A DNA stretch of 64,000 nucleotides from Xenophilus sp. Marseille-Q4582 (GCF_916700565.1 NZ_CAKAKO010000001.1:372001-436000); one strand, 5' to 3'; shown: positions 16,725 to 25,969, numbered from the stretch's first letter. Notes: a model not told the origin generated them from the sequence alone. Made by a program: numbers and translations.

Positions 16725-17818
16725 TGGGGTATCCATTTAGCTCCAGCTACCAGAGATATATGGATGTATGTCCAGTAATTTACGCCGTGGCCGTCGCCCT
16801 GGGAAGTTTGTCGACAACATCGCGATAGGTCAGCGGATCGGTGACCACGGCCTGCTCAAGCAACCGGTAGAACAGCAGCCCTCGCGAGCGCGAAGTGCGG
16901 CGGTTGAAGCGAAAGACGAATTCGTCGAGATAGGCGTCCAGGTGACCCGGTTGCACGGCGCCCTGGTGCGTACCCAACACCCAGCGCTTGACCAGCGCGG
17001 CCACGCGGTGAACGCCGACCATGGAGACGTGTGCGGGAACGTCGGAGCCCAGATGGACCGTGCGGTGGCGCACATAGCCCAGATCCGCGAGATCGCGGTA
17101 GGCGGCTGAGCCGTCGGTGCGCACCTGCGAGCCAGGCTCGACGTTGGCCAGCACGAAGGGAATGAGTTGCTCGGCCGAGGCGTTGTTGATGCGCTGCAGC
17201 CGTAGCCGGCCGAAGCCCTTGGGCTCCAGCAACTCCACGGCGATCACCACATGCGTCTGGTGGGTCTGGCTTTTTCGCCCCTTGCCTCGACCACGCGCCA
17301 CAGGTTGGATGCGGTCGCTGATCGCCAGATACGTCTCATCGACCTCGACGATGCCGTGCAGCCGCTCGCGCTCGGGTCGCACCATCGCCCTGCGCAGGCG
17401 GTGCAGCATCGTCCAGGCGGTCTGATAGCTGCCCAGTCCGAGCACCCGCTGCAGGCCCAGGGCGCTGACGCCATGCTTCTGGTTGGTCACGTACCAGGCT
17501 GCAGCCAGCCACACGCGCAGCGGTGTGCGGGTTTTCTCGAAGATCGTGCCGGCGGTCACCGTGCTCTGGACCGAGCAACTGGCGCACATCAGCCGGCCGC
17601 GACTGGAGCGATAGGGCTCAGCAGCCACGCCGCAGCGAGGGCACACGAATCCCCGTGGCCAGCGCAGCCACTCCAGGTAGTCCAGGCACGCCTGTTCGGA
17701 GACGAAGCGCTCCAGAAACTCGCTCCAGTTGCGGGGGTAGTCTTTGCCGGCCTCCGGCGCTAAAGTATGGATGGACATCCAGTACCTCCTGTTCAACTGG
17801 AGCTAGCAGGATACCCCT
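16725..17818 (-). mobile_element. IS1595-family insertion sequence, copy 1, inside the imu SOS box
   Basis: 1,094 bp. Terminal inverted repeats: GGGGTATCCATTTAGCTCC at 16726-16744 and, reversed, GGGGTATCCTGCTAGCTCC at the right end. The flanking direct repeat is TATGTCCATA (16715-16724 and 17819-17828). Palindromes of the LexA-box type lie inside both ends, at 16760-16775 and 17767-17782. One minus-strand transposase fills the element. Confidence 0.9.
16780..17778 (-). CDS. IS1595-family transposase (copy 1)
   Basis: 332 residues. The N-terminal zinc ribbon CPRCGVA...CASCS is followed by the family's HTH-like LRVWLAAAWYVTNQKHGVSALGLQ. The ISXO2-like DDE core has VEVDETYLA (first Asp), RTDGSAAYRDL (second Asp) and, near the C-terminus, VKRWVLGTHQG...AYLDEFVFRFNRR (Asn/Glu position). 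The start at 17778 is set by an AGGAGG seven bases upstream; this ribosome site and start codon lie against the subterminal LexA-like palindrome at 17767-17782. The reading frame is intact, so the element may be active. Confidence 0.92.
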   Translation of the reverse strand: MSIHTLAPEAGKDYPRNWSEFLERFVSEQACLDYLEWLRWPRGFVCPRCGVAAEPYRSSRGRLMCASCSVQSTVTAGTIFEKTRTPLRVWLAAAWYVTNQKHGVSALGLQRVLGLGSYQTAWTMLHRLRRAMVRPERERLHGIVEVDETYLAISDRIQPVARGRGKGRKSQTHQTHVVIAVELLEPKGFGRLRLQRINNASAEQLIPFVLANVEPGSQVRTDGSAAYRDLADLGYVRHRTVHLGSDVPAHVSMVGVHRVAALVKRWVLGTHQGAVQPGHLDAYLDEFVFRFNRRTSRSRGLLFYRLLEQAVVTDPLTYRDVVDKLPRATATA

Positions 17819-17831
17819 TATGTCCATACAG
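17819..17831. promoter_or_regulatory. Right fragment of the split LexA (SOS) box
   Basis: TATGTCCATA followed by CAG, the other half of the box interrupted by the IS1595 element. A GGAG ribosome site at 17838-17841 and the imuA ATG at 17851 follow directly, so the operator lay within 20 bp of the coding region. Confidence 0.75.
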
Positions 17832-17850
17832 TTAATCGGAGCCGCACACG

Positions 17851-18708
17851 ATGCCTGCCCCCCTGTCATGGGTCGGCGACGCATCGCCCGACCCCATCCC
17901 TTCACCCGCGCCGTCTCTGCGCCTGGTCGACCCCCACAGCCTGGGCCTGCCACCTCGTGTGGAGGCGGCCCTCTGGCGCGGCGACCAGATCGGCACCCCC
18001 ATCGAGCAGACCGTGCCCTCGGGCTTCGGGGCCCTGGACACGGCCTTGCCCGGCGGCGGTTGGCCCTGCCAGTCGCTCACCGAACTGCTGCAGGTCCAGC
18101 CCGCCGTGGCGGAATGGCGCCTGCTGGCTCCGGCCATGCGCGGCCTGGTCGAGCAGGGCAAGCAGATCGTCATCGTCGGTCCGCCGCGCACCCCCCATCT
18201 GCCGGGCCTGCAGCTCCAGGGCATTGATGAGCGGCACCTGGTCTGGATTCGGGCCGAGGCGCCGCTGGAGCGCCTGTGGGTCACCGAGCAACTGATCCGG
18301 GCCAATGCTGCCGGCATGGTGCTGGCCTGGCTGCCCCAGGCCCGCCAGGAACAGATCCGGCGCCTGCAGGTGTGTGCCCAGAACTGCGATGCCCCGGTCG
18401 TCCTGTGCCGGCCCATCGCAGCCGCCACCGAACCGTCTGCGGCCCCGCTGCGGCTGGAGCTGCGCTTCGGCCTGGACTGGGAGCTGCGCGTCAACGTGCT
18501 CAAGCGCAAGGGCCCGCCGCTGGAGGAAGAACTGATCCTGCCTTCTGTTCCCGCCAGCCTGGACGCCGTGCTGACCCCGCGCCTGCGCCGACCGAGCGAG
18601 CTGATCGCCTCGCGCCTGTCCCGTGACCCTCAAGAGCTTTCCCATGCTGTGGGCCGCCCTGCACCCCGATCGCCAGCAACTGCCGACCGAAGCCGCACCG
18701 CGCACTGA
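17851..18708 (+). CDS. imuA: ImuA, RecA-like translesion mutagenesis protein
   Basis: 285 residues. ImuA is a RecA/SulA-related accessory factor that works with ImuB and DnaE2 in damage-induced mutagenesis. Family features are the GFGALDTALPGGGWPCQSLTELL segment near residue 60 (in place of a true Walker A), QIVIVGPPRTPHLPGL and LVWIRAEAPLERLWVTEQLIRANAAGMVLAWLP. The C-terminal 25 residues are Arg/Pro-rich and overlap the imuB start by 65 bases. In betaproteobacteria the cassette is SOS controlled; here the SOS box directly upstream has been split by an IS1595 element, so expression is probably altered. Confidence 0.9.
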   Translation: MPAPLSWVGDASPDPIPSPAPSLRLVDPHSLGLPPRVEAALWRGDQIGTPIEQTVPSGFGALDTALPGGGWPCQSLTELLQVQPAVAEWRLLAPAMRGLVEQGKQIVIVGPPRTPHLPGLQLQGIDERHLVWIRAEAPLERLWVTEQLIRANAAGMVLAWLPQARQEQIRRLQVCAQNCDAPVVLCRPIAAATEPSAAPLRLELRFGLDWELRVNVLKRKGPPLEEELILPSVPASLDAVLTPRLRRPSELIASRLSRDPQELSHAVGRPAPRSPATADRSRTAH

Positions 18709-20026
18709 CGCCCTGCAGGGGCTGGCCACCTGGTGCCTGCAGTACACGCCGCGGGTCGCGATCCAGGAGGCATTGCTGGAGCACCCGGCCGTGGTGATGG
18801 AGGTCGAGCAGAGCGTGCGGCTCTTCGGCGGCAAGCGCCTCCTGGTCCAGCGCATCCGCGAGGCGGTGCCGGAACTCGGTGTGTCGCAGCTGAGCTGGGC
18901 GCCCAACAGCCTGGCGGCCATGGCGCTGGGCCGCGCGGGCCTGACCAACGGCTTCGCCAAGCCGCTGGCAGAAATCCTTGATGGCCTGCCGCTGCACACG
19001 CTCACGGCGGTGGCCAGGCACACCGGCGTCCTGGCGCGCATCGGTTGCCAGACCCTGGGCCAGGTGCGGGCGCTTCCGCGCGGCGGCATGTCTCGCCGCT
19101 TCGGCAAGGAGCTGCTGGCGGCCCTGGACCAAGCCTACGGCCTGCGACCCGAGGCCCATGCCTGGGTCGCCTTGCCCGAGCGCTTCCAGGCCCGGCTGGA
19201 ACTGATGGCCCGCGTTGAACACGCCCCGGCCATGCTCTTCGGCTCCCGGCGCCTGGTGCTGCAGATGGCCGGATGGCTGCAGGCCCGCCGCTGCGGCGTC
19301 ACCGCCTTCACACTGCGCTGGTGGCACGACGCCATGCGGTCCAAGGAGGCGGGGGAGGGCGGTGAGATCACCGTGCGCGCCGCCAAGCCCACCCGCGACA
19401 CCGAGCACCTGATCCGCCTGCTGGCCGAGCACCTGGACAAGGTGACGCTGCTCGCGCCGGCGGGCGACCTGGAATTGCTCGCCACCGAAGTGGTGCCGTT
19501 GCACGAAGCCAGCGCCTCGTTCCTGCCCGAGGCCCGCCAGGATGGAGAAAGCCTGGCCCTGGTCCTCGAGCGCGTGGCCGCGCGCCTGGGCCCGGACCGG
19601 GTGCTGCGCCCTGTGCTCATCGAAGACCATCGTCTCGAATGGATGTGTCGCTGGCAGCCCGCCCCCGAAAAGCGCCCCAGCGGACGCGCCGGCATCGCGG
19701 AGGGCCCGCAGCCCACCTTCATCCTGCCCACGCCCCTGCGCCTGGCCGTCAAGGACAACCGGCCGCTGTACCAAGGTGTGCTGCAACTGCTGGTCGGGCC
19801 GCATCGCATCGAAGGCGGATGGTGGGACCGGGTCAGCGAGACGCCGCCCGAAGAGGCCAGCGACGGCACCCTGGCGCTGTTCCCCAACACGCCCCTCGAA
19901 TCCACCCGCCAGGTCAGCCGCGACTACTGGGTCGCGCTGAGCGAGCATGCCGGCGTGCTGTGGGTCTTCCAGGTCCGGTTGCCGCACGGCGATCACGCCT
20001 GGTACCTGCACGGCACCTTCGCCTGA
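18644..20026 (+). CDS. imuB: ImuB, catalytically inactive Y-family polymerase homologue
   Basis: 460 residues. ImuB is the hub that binds the sliding clamp, ImuA and DnaE2. The N-terminus MLWAALHPDRQQLP is the usual ImuB start, so ATG 18644 is chosen over GTG 18623. The palm segment reads VVMEVEQSVRLFGGKRLL, lacking the paired catalytic acidic residues of active Y-family enzymes, as expected. A little-finger-like region follows (LMARVEHAPAMLFGSRRLV). The C-terminal region has LALFPNTPLE, a hydrophobic patch that could be clamp binding. It overlaps the end of imuA and is followed 18 bases later by dnaE2. Confidence 0.9.
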   Translation: MLWAALHPDRQQLPTEAAPRTDALQGLATWCLQYTPRVAIQEALLEHPAVVMEVEQSVRLFGGKRLLVQRIREAVPELGVSQLSWAPNSLAAMALGRAGLTNGFAKPLAEILDGLPLHTLTAVARHTGVLARIGCQTLGQVRALPRGGMSRRFGKELLAALDQAYGLRPEAHAWVALPERFQARLELMARVEHAPAMLFGSRRLVLQMAGWLQARRCGVTAFTLRWWHDAMRSKEAGEGGEITVRAAKPTRDTEHLIRLLAEHLDKVTLLAPAGDLELLATEVVPLHEASASFLPEARQDGESLALVLERVAARLGPDRVLRPVLIEDHRLEWMCRWQPAPEKRPSGRAGIAEGPQPTFILPTPLRLAVKDNRPLYQGVLQLLVGPHRIEGGWWDRVSETPPEEASDGTLALFPNTPLESTRQVSRDYWVALSEHAGVLWVFQVRLPHGDHAWYLHGTFA

Positions 20027-20044
20027 CAGCAGCCGAGTCCTTCC

Positions 20045-23000
20045 ATGATCCCTAAGGAGTTGCCGGCCTATGCCGAGCTGCGCTGCGTGAGCAACTTCAG
20101 CTTCCTGCGCGGAGCCAGCCAGCCCGAAGAGCTGGTCGAACGTGCCAAGCAGCTGGGCTATGCCGCCCTGGCCCTCACTGACGAATGCAGCCTGGCCGGG
20201 GTCGTGCGCGCCCATGTCGCCGCCAAGGAGCATCAACTGCGGCTGCTCATCGGCAGCCAGTTCCAGGTCCAGGACGGACCGGTTCCCTTCGTGCTCACCA
20301 TCCTGGCCTGCCATTTCGAGGGCTACGGCAACCTCTCCAGCTTCATCACCAAGCTGCGGCGGGCTTCCGAGAAAGGGAGCTACCGCCTCACGATCTCCGA
20401 CATCACCGGCGCCGAGCTGGAGGGCTGCGTGGCCATCGCCTCGCCGCAGCGCATGGCCGAGCCCGAGCAGCTGGCCGCGCTGGGCCCCTGGCTGCTCACG
20501 CACTTCACCGGGCGCTGCTGGATCGGTGTGGAGCAGCTGCGCCAGATCGATGACGAGATGTGGCTGCACCGGCTGCGCGCCCTGGGCGAGGCCACGGCCA
20601 TCCCGCTGGTGGCCTGCGGCGACGTGCATTTCCACGTGCGCTCCAGAAAACCTCTGCAGGACGTCATGACGGCCACCCGCCTGGGCAAGCCGCTCACCGA
20701 ATGCGGCCTGGCCCTGCAGCCCAATGCCGAACGGCACCTGCGCACGCGCGTGCGCCTGTCGGCCAGCTTCGCGCCGGACCTGCTGGCCCAGACCCTGCAG
20801 GTCATGGCCCGTTGCCAGTTCAGCCTGGACGAGCTGCGCTACCAGTACCCCGACGAAGTGGTGCCCGAGGGCGAGACCCCGGCCGGCTACCTGCGCCGCA
20901 TCACCTACGAAGGAGCCGGCCGACGCTGGCCCGAAGGCGTGCCCGCCAGGGCCCAGCAGCAGATCGAGTACGAGCTGGACCTGATCAGCGAGCTGAAGTA
21001 CGAGCAGTACTTCCTCACCGTCGCCGACATCGTGCGCTTCGCTCGGTCGCGGCACATCCTCTGCCAGGGCCGCGGCAGCGCGGCCAACAGCGTGGTCTGC
21101 TACTGCACCGGCGTCACCGAGGTGGACCCGGCCCGGATGAGCGTGCTCTTCGAGCGCTTCATCAGCAAGGAGCGCAACGAGCCGCCCGACATCGATATCG
21201 ACTTCGAGCACGAGCGCCGCGAAGAGGTGCTGCAGTACCTCTACAGCAAGTACGGCCGGGACCGGGCCGCCATCACGGGCGTGGTGATCAGCTACCGGCC
21301 CAAGAGCGCGATCCGGGACGTGGGCAAGGCCCTGGGCATAAGCCTGGAGCTGGTGGACGCCATTGCCAAGGCCCATCAGTGGTGGGACGGCAAGGAGGTG
21401 CGCCCCGAGCGGCTGAGCGAGCTGGGGCTGTCCACGGACTCGCTGCAGATCCAGCAGCTGCTGCAGCTCACGGGGCAGCTCATCGGCTTTCCCCGGCACC
21501 TGAGCCAGCACACGGGCGGCTTCGTGCTCACGAAGGGGCCGCTGCACCGCATGGTGCCCATCGAGAACGCCAGCATGCCCGATCGCACGGTGATCGAGTG
21601 GGACAAGGACGACCTCGATGCGCTGGGCCTCCTGAAGGTGGACTGCCTGGCCCTGGGCATGCTCACGGCGATCCGCAAGAGCCTGGACTTCATCGGCGAG
21701 CGCAAGCGCTGCCTCTTCCAGCTTCAGGACATCCCGGCCGAGGACGAGGCCACCTACGACATGATCTGCAAGGCCGACACGGTGGGCGTGTTCCAGATCG
21801 AGAGCCGGGCCCAGATGACCATGCTGCCGCGGCTGCGGCCACGCTGCTTCTACGACCTGGTGATCGAGGTGGCCATCGTGCGGCCCGGGCCCATCGTGGG
21901 TGGCATGGTGCATCCGTACCTGCGGCGGCGGCAGGGGTTGGAGCCCGTGACCTACCCCAGCGAGGCGCTCAAGGAAGCGCTGGGGCGCACTCTGGGCGTG
22001 CCGGTGTTCCAGGAGCAGGTCATGCAGATCTCGATCCTGGCCGCGGGTTTCACGCCGGGCGAGGCCGATGGGCTGCGCCGGGCCATGGCCGCCTGGCGGC
22101 GCAAGGGCGGGCTGGAGCACTACTACGCGAAGATCGTGGACGGCATGACGGCGAACGGCTACGAAGAGTCCTTTGCGCAGGCGATCTTTGAACAGATCAA
22201 GGGGTTCAGCGAATACGGCTTCCCGGAGAGCCACGCCGCCAGCTTCGCGCTGCTGGTCTACGCGAGCTGCTGGATCAAGTGCCACCACCCGGCCGAGTTC
22301 CTGGCGGCGATGCTCAACAGCCAGCCGATGGGCTTCTACTCACCGTCGCAGCTGGTCCAGGACGCGAAGCGGCACGGCGTCGAGGTGCGACCGCCGGATG
22401 TGATGCACAGCGCGGTGGACTGCAGCCTGGAGGATCTGCCGCATCCGCCGGCGGTGCGGCTGGGCCTGCGCATGATCGCGGGGCTCAAGGCCGAGTCGGC
22501 GCAGCGCATCGTGCAGGGCAGGGCGCAGGCGCCCTTTGAGAGCGCGGACGACCTCGCGCGGCGCTGCGCGCTGGAGCCGCATGAGATGAAGCTCCTGGCG
22601 GCCGCCGATGGACTGATGAGCTTGTCGGGGCACAGGCGGCAGCAGGTGTGGGATGCCGCGGCCTGGCAGCGGGCGCCGGTGTTGCTCAAGGAGGCACCGG
22701 TGGACGAGGAGGTGCTGGAGCTGCCCGAGGCGCCGGAAGGCGAAGAGATCCTCTTCGACTACGCGGCGTTGGGCCTCACCTTGCGGCGGCATCCGCTGGC
22801 CTTGCTGCGCGGCCGGCTGCGGGCCCGGAAGTTCATGACGGCGACGCAGCTGGCCCGGGTGCCCAACGGCCGGCACGTGAGCCACTGCGGCATCGTGACC
22901 TTGAGGCAGCAGCCGGACACGGCCAACGGGACGATCTTCGTGTCGCTGGAGGACGAGACGGGGGCGGTGCAGGTGATTGTCTGGAAGAGCCTGCGCGAGA

Positions 23001-23158
23001 TGCAGCGTCAAGAACTGCTGGGCGCACGGCTGATGGGGGTGCACGGCGTCTGGCAGCGGCAAGGCGAGGTCACCAGCCTCATTGCGAGACGGATCGAAGA
23101 CCTGACGCCGCTGCTGGGGCGTTTGGCCGATGCAACGGCCAGCCGAGATTTTCGGTAG
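20045..23158 (+). CDS. dnaE2: DnaE2 error-prone DNA polymerase III alpha subunit
   Basis: 1,037 residues, the normal length for DnaE2 (ImuC). The PHP domain opens with YAELRCVSNFSFLRGAS and ALALTDECSLAG. The polymerase palm holds PPDIDIDFEHERREEVL with the catalytic aspartates near residue 380. GRGSAANS, the QHTGGFVLT stretch and the tandem VFQIESRAQM, AIVRPGPI and VPVFQEQVMQI motifs follow. A C-terminal OB fold is seen at VSHCGIVTLRQQPDTANG. It performs damage-bypass synthesis with ImuA and ImuB. It starts 18 bases after imuB and is the last gene of the cassette; 187 bases without a gene follow. Confidence 0.95.
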   Translation: MIPKELPAYAELRCVSNFSFLRGASQPEELVERAKQLGYAALALTDECSLAGVVRAHVAAKEHQLRLLIGSQFQVQDGPVPFVLTILACHFEGYGNLSSFITKLRRASEKGSYRLTISDITGAELEGCVAIASPQRMAEPEQLAALGPWLLTHFTGRCWIGVEQLRQIDDEMWLHRLRALGEATAIPLVACGDVHFHVRSRKPLQDVMTATRLGKPLTECGLALQPNAERHLRTRVRLSASFAPDLLAQTLQVMARCQFSLDELRYQYPDEVVPEGETPAGYLRRITYEGAGRRWPEGVPARAQQQIEYELDLISELKYEQYFLTVADIVRFARSRHILCQGRGSAANSVVCYCTGVTEVDPARMSVLFERFISKERNEPPDIDIDFEHERREEVLQYLYSKYGRDRAAITGVVISYRPKSAIRDVGKALGISLELVDAIAKAHQWWDGKEVRPERLSELGLSTDSLQIQQLLQLTGQLIGFPRHLSQHTGGFVLTKGPLHRMVPIENASMPDRTVIEWDKDDLDALGLLKVDCLALGMLTAIRKSLDFIGERKRCLFQLQDIPAEDEATYDMICKADTVGVFQIESRAQMTMLPRLRPRCFYDLVIEVAIVRPGPIVGGMVHPYLRRRQGLEPVTYPSEALKEALGRTLGVPVFQEQVMQISILAAGFTPGEADGLRRAMAAWRRKGGLEHYYAKIVDGMTANGYEESFAQAIFEQIKGFSEYGFPESHAASFALLVYASCWIKCHHPAEFLAAMLNSQPMGFYSPSQLVQDAKRHGVEVRPPDVMHSAVDCSLEDLPHPPAVRLGLRMIAGLKAESAQRIVQGRAQAPFESADDLARRCALEPHEMKLLAAADGLMSLSGHRRQQVWDAAAWQRAPVLLKEAPVDEEVLELPEAPEGEEILFDYAALGLTLRRHPLALLRGRLRARKFMTATQLARVPNGRHVSHCGIVTLRQQPDTANGTIFVSLEDETGAVQVIVWKSLREMQRQELLGARLMGVHGVWQRQGEVTSLIARRIEDLTPLLGRLADATASRDFR

Positions 23159-23345
23159 TGGAGCGCGCGGCCATGCTGTCGTTCATGCTGTTTCGAAAGC
23201 TGTGTCGCAGTAGGTTCCGAGGGAAAGGCCGAGAGGCTCGACCTACGAGCTCTCCATGACTGTCTATCCGCAGCGGTCCGTGGGTGCTGAGTGCCAGTTC
23301 GACCGACGTGCGTTGTCTCAGAACAGCAGTGCTGTGCGCATCCCA

Positions 23346-24479
23346 CTATCTCCGGCCGAAGAACGCATCGGACCGCGCTCGGCGCTGTTCCTGTTCTCGC
23401 GCCTGTGCTGCTTCGTGCAGGGCGAAGTCCCTCATCTGTCGCATGAGCGCCCTCAGCTGCTGGACCAGCGGCGAGTCGGTGTCTTGCGAAGCCAGCAGTA
23501 TCGCGAGCCGCTCGTCACGCGCATTGGCAATGATGATCTGCGGCAGATGCGTCAGCCCAATGATGAGCTTCAACTCCTGCTCCGCAAGGCCTTGCATCCC
23601 TGGATCGTGAGCAGCTCGCCGCAGAAGCTCAAAGTACTCGACCACATGGTCACGGTCGATGAGTTCGTGCCCTGGAGGTTCCACCTCGTCAAGCATCCGG
23701 CACAGCTTGACGATCTCCGTCTTGGCTGTTTCATGCAGTGCGACGGCGGCAGCGCTCTTGCTGGAGCGCTGCTCGCTGCGCTGACCTTGGTTTGACCCGA
23801 CCTGCTGCCTGCTCGCCAGAAAGCCAGCTACACCTTCGCACAGTCGCTTGATCTCATGCGCGTCCACCAGAGTGCATTCCATGAAGGTGCGACCGTTGAT
23901 CTGGACCTTCTCCTTGAGGGCTTCGATCTCTCGCACATGGGACCACGGCAGAGCTCCTGGTTGCTGCATCAGCTCCTTGTGAAGCAACTCTTCCTCCGTG
24001 AGCATCAGGCCTTCCCTGGCACCACCCATCATGGTCGTGTCGACCAGCGCCACGATGTCCCGCACCCCTTTGCCACGACCGTAGCTTTGCAGGGCGCCCG
24101 TGAGCTTGGCAAGCGGAATGTTCGGTGCCACGAACACCCGCCGGCAACCCAGCCCGACCGAGAAGGCCTGTGTCAGCGCTTGTTTGAGCGACAACGTCGT
24201 GGAGTCAGCGGAAGCGGCAGCAGCCTGGCTCTTCTGGCTGAATCCAGATCGCGTTGCGGTTGGCCGACCTGCGCCGCGGTCGTATTGGGCCTTCCGCCCT
24301 GAATCGCTGAGGATGGCGTAGGCCGCATTGACCTCCTGCATCTTCCCGGTGGCCCACCGAGCGCCCTCGGGATCGATGTACCGGTCCGGGTGATACTGAG
24401 TCCGGCGCCCCTTGTAGGCCAGTTCAATCTCCTGCGCCGAAGCCTGCGGTCGCAGCCCCAGAATTTCGTAGGGATCCAT
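23346..24479 (-). CDS. J-domain (DnaJ-like) protein with long C-terminal region
   Basis: 377 residues from ATG 24479 (MDPYEILGLRPQA). The N-terminal 70 residues form a J domain with the obligatory HPD (TQYHPDRYIDP) that stimulates DnaK-type Hsp70. The rest (VFVAPNIPLAKLTGAL, DIVALVDTTMMGGAREGLMLTEEELLHKE, NGRTFMECTLVDAHEIKRLC) is not a DnaJ substrate domain and is of unknown function. The stretch with GLMLTEEELLH resembles bacterial domains that bind membranes or act as PH-like folds, but this is weak. It is the last gene of a four-gene minus-strand operon with exported proteins. Confidence 0.75.
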   Translation of the reverse strand: MDPYEILGLRPQASAQEIELAYKGRRTQYHPDRYIDPEGARWATGKMQEVNAAYAILSDSGRKAQYDRGAGRPTATRSGFSQKSQAAAASADSTTLSLKQALTQAFSVGLGCRRVFVAPNIPLAKLTGALQSYGRGKGVRDIVALVDTTMMGGAREGLMLTEEELLHKELMQQPGALPWSHVREIEALKEKVQINGRTFMECTLVDAHEIKRLCEGVAGFLASRQQVGSNQGQRSEQRSSKSAAAVALHETAKTEIVKLCRMLDEVEPPGHELIDRDHVVEYFELLRRAAHDPGMQGLAEQELKLIIGLTHLPQIIIANARDERLAILLASQDTDSPLVQQLRALMRQMRDFALHEAAQAREQEQRRARSDAFFGRR

Positions 24480-24489
24480 CTTCGAACGG

Positions 24490-25263
24490 CTACTTCTGTT
24501 CGACGACCTGGCCTTGGGCAAAGACATAGGTCGCCTTGGCCCACACCCGCTGTTGCCCCTCATTGGCCATGTTGCTCATGCTCCCGCTGATTAGCTTGGG
24601 CATCAGCACGCGGATCCTGTTGCCTTCCTGGTAGGAGGCGATGAGGTCCGAACAGCTCCCGAACTCGGGGGTGAGGGTGATGCCCCGCGCCGTCACGGTG
24701 GCAAACCTGTACCGGGCCGGGCAAGCGGTCCCCCCGGAGTTCTGAAGCAGTAGTACATCTGCAGCGCCGACCTCGTACTGCCGGGCGATGCTGAACTGGC
24801 CAGTGACGTTGGGAACCGGCTTGCCCCTGAACAGCAACTGCAGCTCTTCATTCCCGGCGACCTTGCCAAAGCGGGTGTCGACGGCCTCCAGCCTCATCGA
24901 TTCCGAGGTCATCTCCACACCACGCACCCGCGTGAGCTCCATCCAGGCAGACGGCTGATCCTTGAATTGCTGCACTGGCGGGTTGCGCATCTCCCGCTCG
25001 CTGGACTGGTCGATGCGGCAGAGCATCTCCGTCATGCAGCCTTCGAGGATCGTCTTTCCCACGGGGGACCCATTGCGGAAGGCGTAGCCGACCAGGTCGC
25101 CGGATTCGGGGCTGACCACGAAGAGGGCGGAGCGGGTGCTGCCACGCTCCAAGACACCCTCAATGCCCTGGCCCATGGCCATTGCGGGCAGCAGCCCAAT
25201 GAGCCCGGACAGAGCCAGCAGCCCTGCTGGACGGCGACGAAGTCGAGAGATCATCATGCTCAT
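24490..25263 (-). CDS. Exported protein of unknown function
   Basis: 257 residues. ATG 25263 overlaps the stop of the upstream lipoprotein gene (ATGA), which sets the start. A signal peptide is evident: basic MSMMISRLRRRP, then LLALSGLIGLLPAMAMGQG. The mature part is soluble and mixed alpha/beta with several cysteines (CMTEMLCRI, GGTACPARY, GSCSDLI) that could form disulfides in the periplasm. No known family recognised. It lies 10 bases upstream of the J-domain gene. Confidence 0.65.
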   Translation of the reverse strand: MSMMISRLRRRPAGLLALSGLIGLLPAMAMGQGIEGVLERGSTRSALFVVSPESGDLVGYAFRNGSPVGKTILEGCMTEMLCRIDQSSEREMRNPPVQQFKDQPSAWMELTRVRGVEMTSESMRLEAVDTRFGKVAGNEELQLLFRGKPVPNVTGQFSIARQYEVGAADVLLLQNSGGTACPARYRFATVTARGITLTPEFGSCSDLIASYQEGNRIRVLMPKLISGSMSNMANEGQQRVWAKATYVFAQGQVVEQK

Positions 25264-25661
25264 TTGTTGCGCGGGGTGCGCATTGCCGAAGGATCGATAT
25301 AGAGGATCCGACATGTGTCCGACCCATAGATGGAGTTCAAAAGCTCACGCTTGCCCTCGTTGCTCAGCTTGTGCAGCGGCACGTCATCCTGGAAACGCTC
25401 CGTGGCCCGCATGGCATGGCGCGCCCGCTGGTCCGGGGGGACGGACTTTTCCAGTTCCAGCGCGTACTGGCGGACGTTCTCCATGGCGTTGTCCGCCTCC
25501 GTCGAGCGCCCCAACTGATAGGCGACCCGGGAACACTTGAACCCCTCGTAGAGCTTGTCCTCTGCCGCGTTGCCACAACCGACCAACGCGGCGATGGCAG
25601 CCAGCGTCAGCCCCTTGGTCCAGATGGCTCGATCCATCACCTCAGGCCGCTGCCGTTTCAT
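25260..25661 (-). CDS. Putative lipoprotein
   Basis: 133 residues from ATG 25661. The N-terminus has a lipoprotein signal with lipobox LVGC (Cys29) after a hydrophobic LTLAAIAALVG. The mature part is helical and polar (TEADNAMENVRQYALELEKSVPPDQRARHAMRATERF) with two further cysteines. No family is recognised. Translation is coupled to the preceding membrane-protein gene (TGATG) and the following exported-protein gene (ATGA). Confidence 0.65.
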   Translation of the reverse strand: MKRQRPEVMDRAIWTKGLTLAAIAALVGCGNAAEDKLYEGFKCSRVAYQLGRSTEADNAMENVRQYALELEKSVPPDQRARHAMRATERFQDDVPLHKLSNEGKRELLNSIYGSDTCRILYIDPSAMRTPRNK

Positions 25662-25969
25662 CAACGATCCCTGTCCTTGGGCCGACCGCCCTTGCTGCCA
25701 AAGAACACCAGCGCGGCAATGACCAAGACCCAGATCAGCCCGCCGATGAACTTCCCAAGCGCTGGAAACATCACCGCCGGCCAGACGATGCCTTGCCCCA
25801 GGTTGTAGAAAAGGCCCCGGTGCGACGTGGCCCCGAAGAAGTAGGCATAGAGCGCGTACAGCAGACCCACCGCGCCGTAGATCAACAGCAGGATGTGCCG
25901 AAGCTTCATCGGTTGAGCTGCCGGGGCTAGCTCGGAGGAGGGGGTATGAAAAGATGAATCTTCGGCCAT
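25661..25969 (-). CDS. Small inner-membrane protein
   Basis: 102 residues from ATG 25969 (MAEDSSFHTP). Two or three hydrophobic helices are clear: ILLLIYGAVGLLYALYAYFF, VWPAVMFPALGKFIGG and LIWVLVIAALVFFG. The tail KGGRPKDRDR is strongly basic and probably cytoplasmic. No family recognised. First gene of a four-gene minus-strand operon; its start is 52 bases from the divergent XRE regulator gene, so the two may share a control region. Confidence 0.6.
   Translation of the reverse strand: MAEDSSFHTPSSELAPAAQPMKLRHILLLIYGAVGLLYALYAYFFGATSHRGLFYNLGQGIVWPAVMFPALGKFIGGLIWVLVIAALVFFGSKGGRPKDRDR

Noticed and set aside
18500-22288. Minus-strand open frame of 1,262 codons over imuB and dnaE2
   Set aside because: It lies antisense to well-supported polymerase genes, has a Gly/His/Gln-rich composition typical of GC-rich shadow frames, and no domain.
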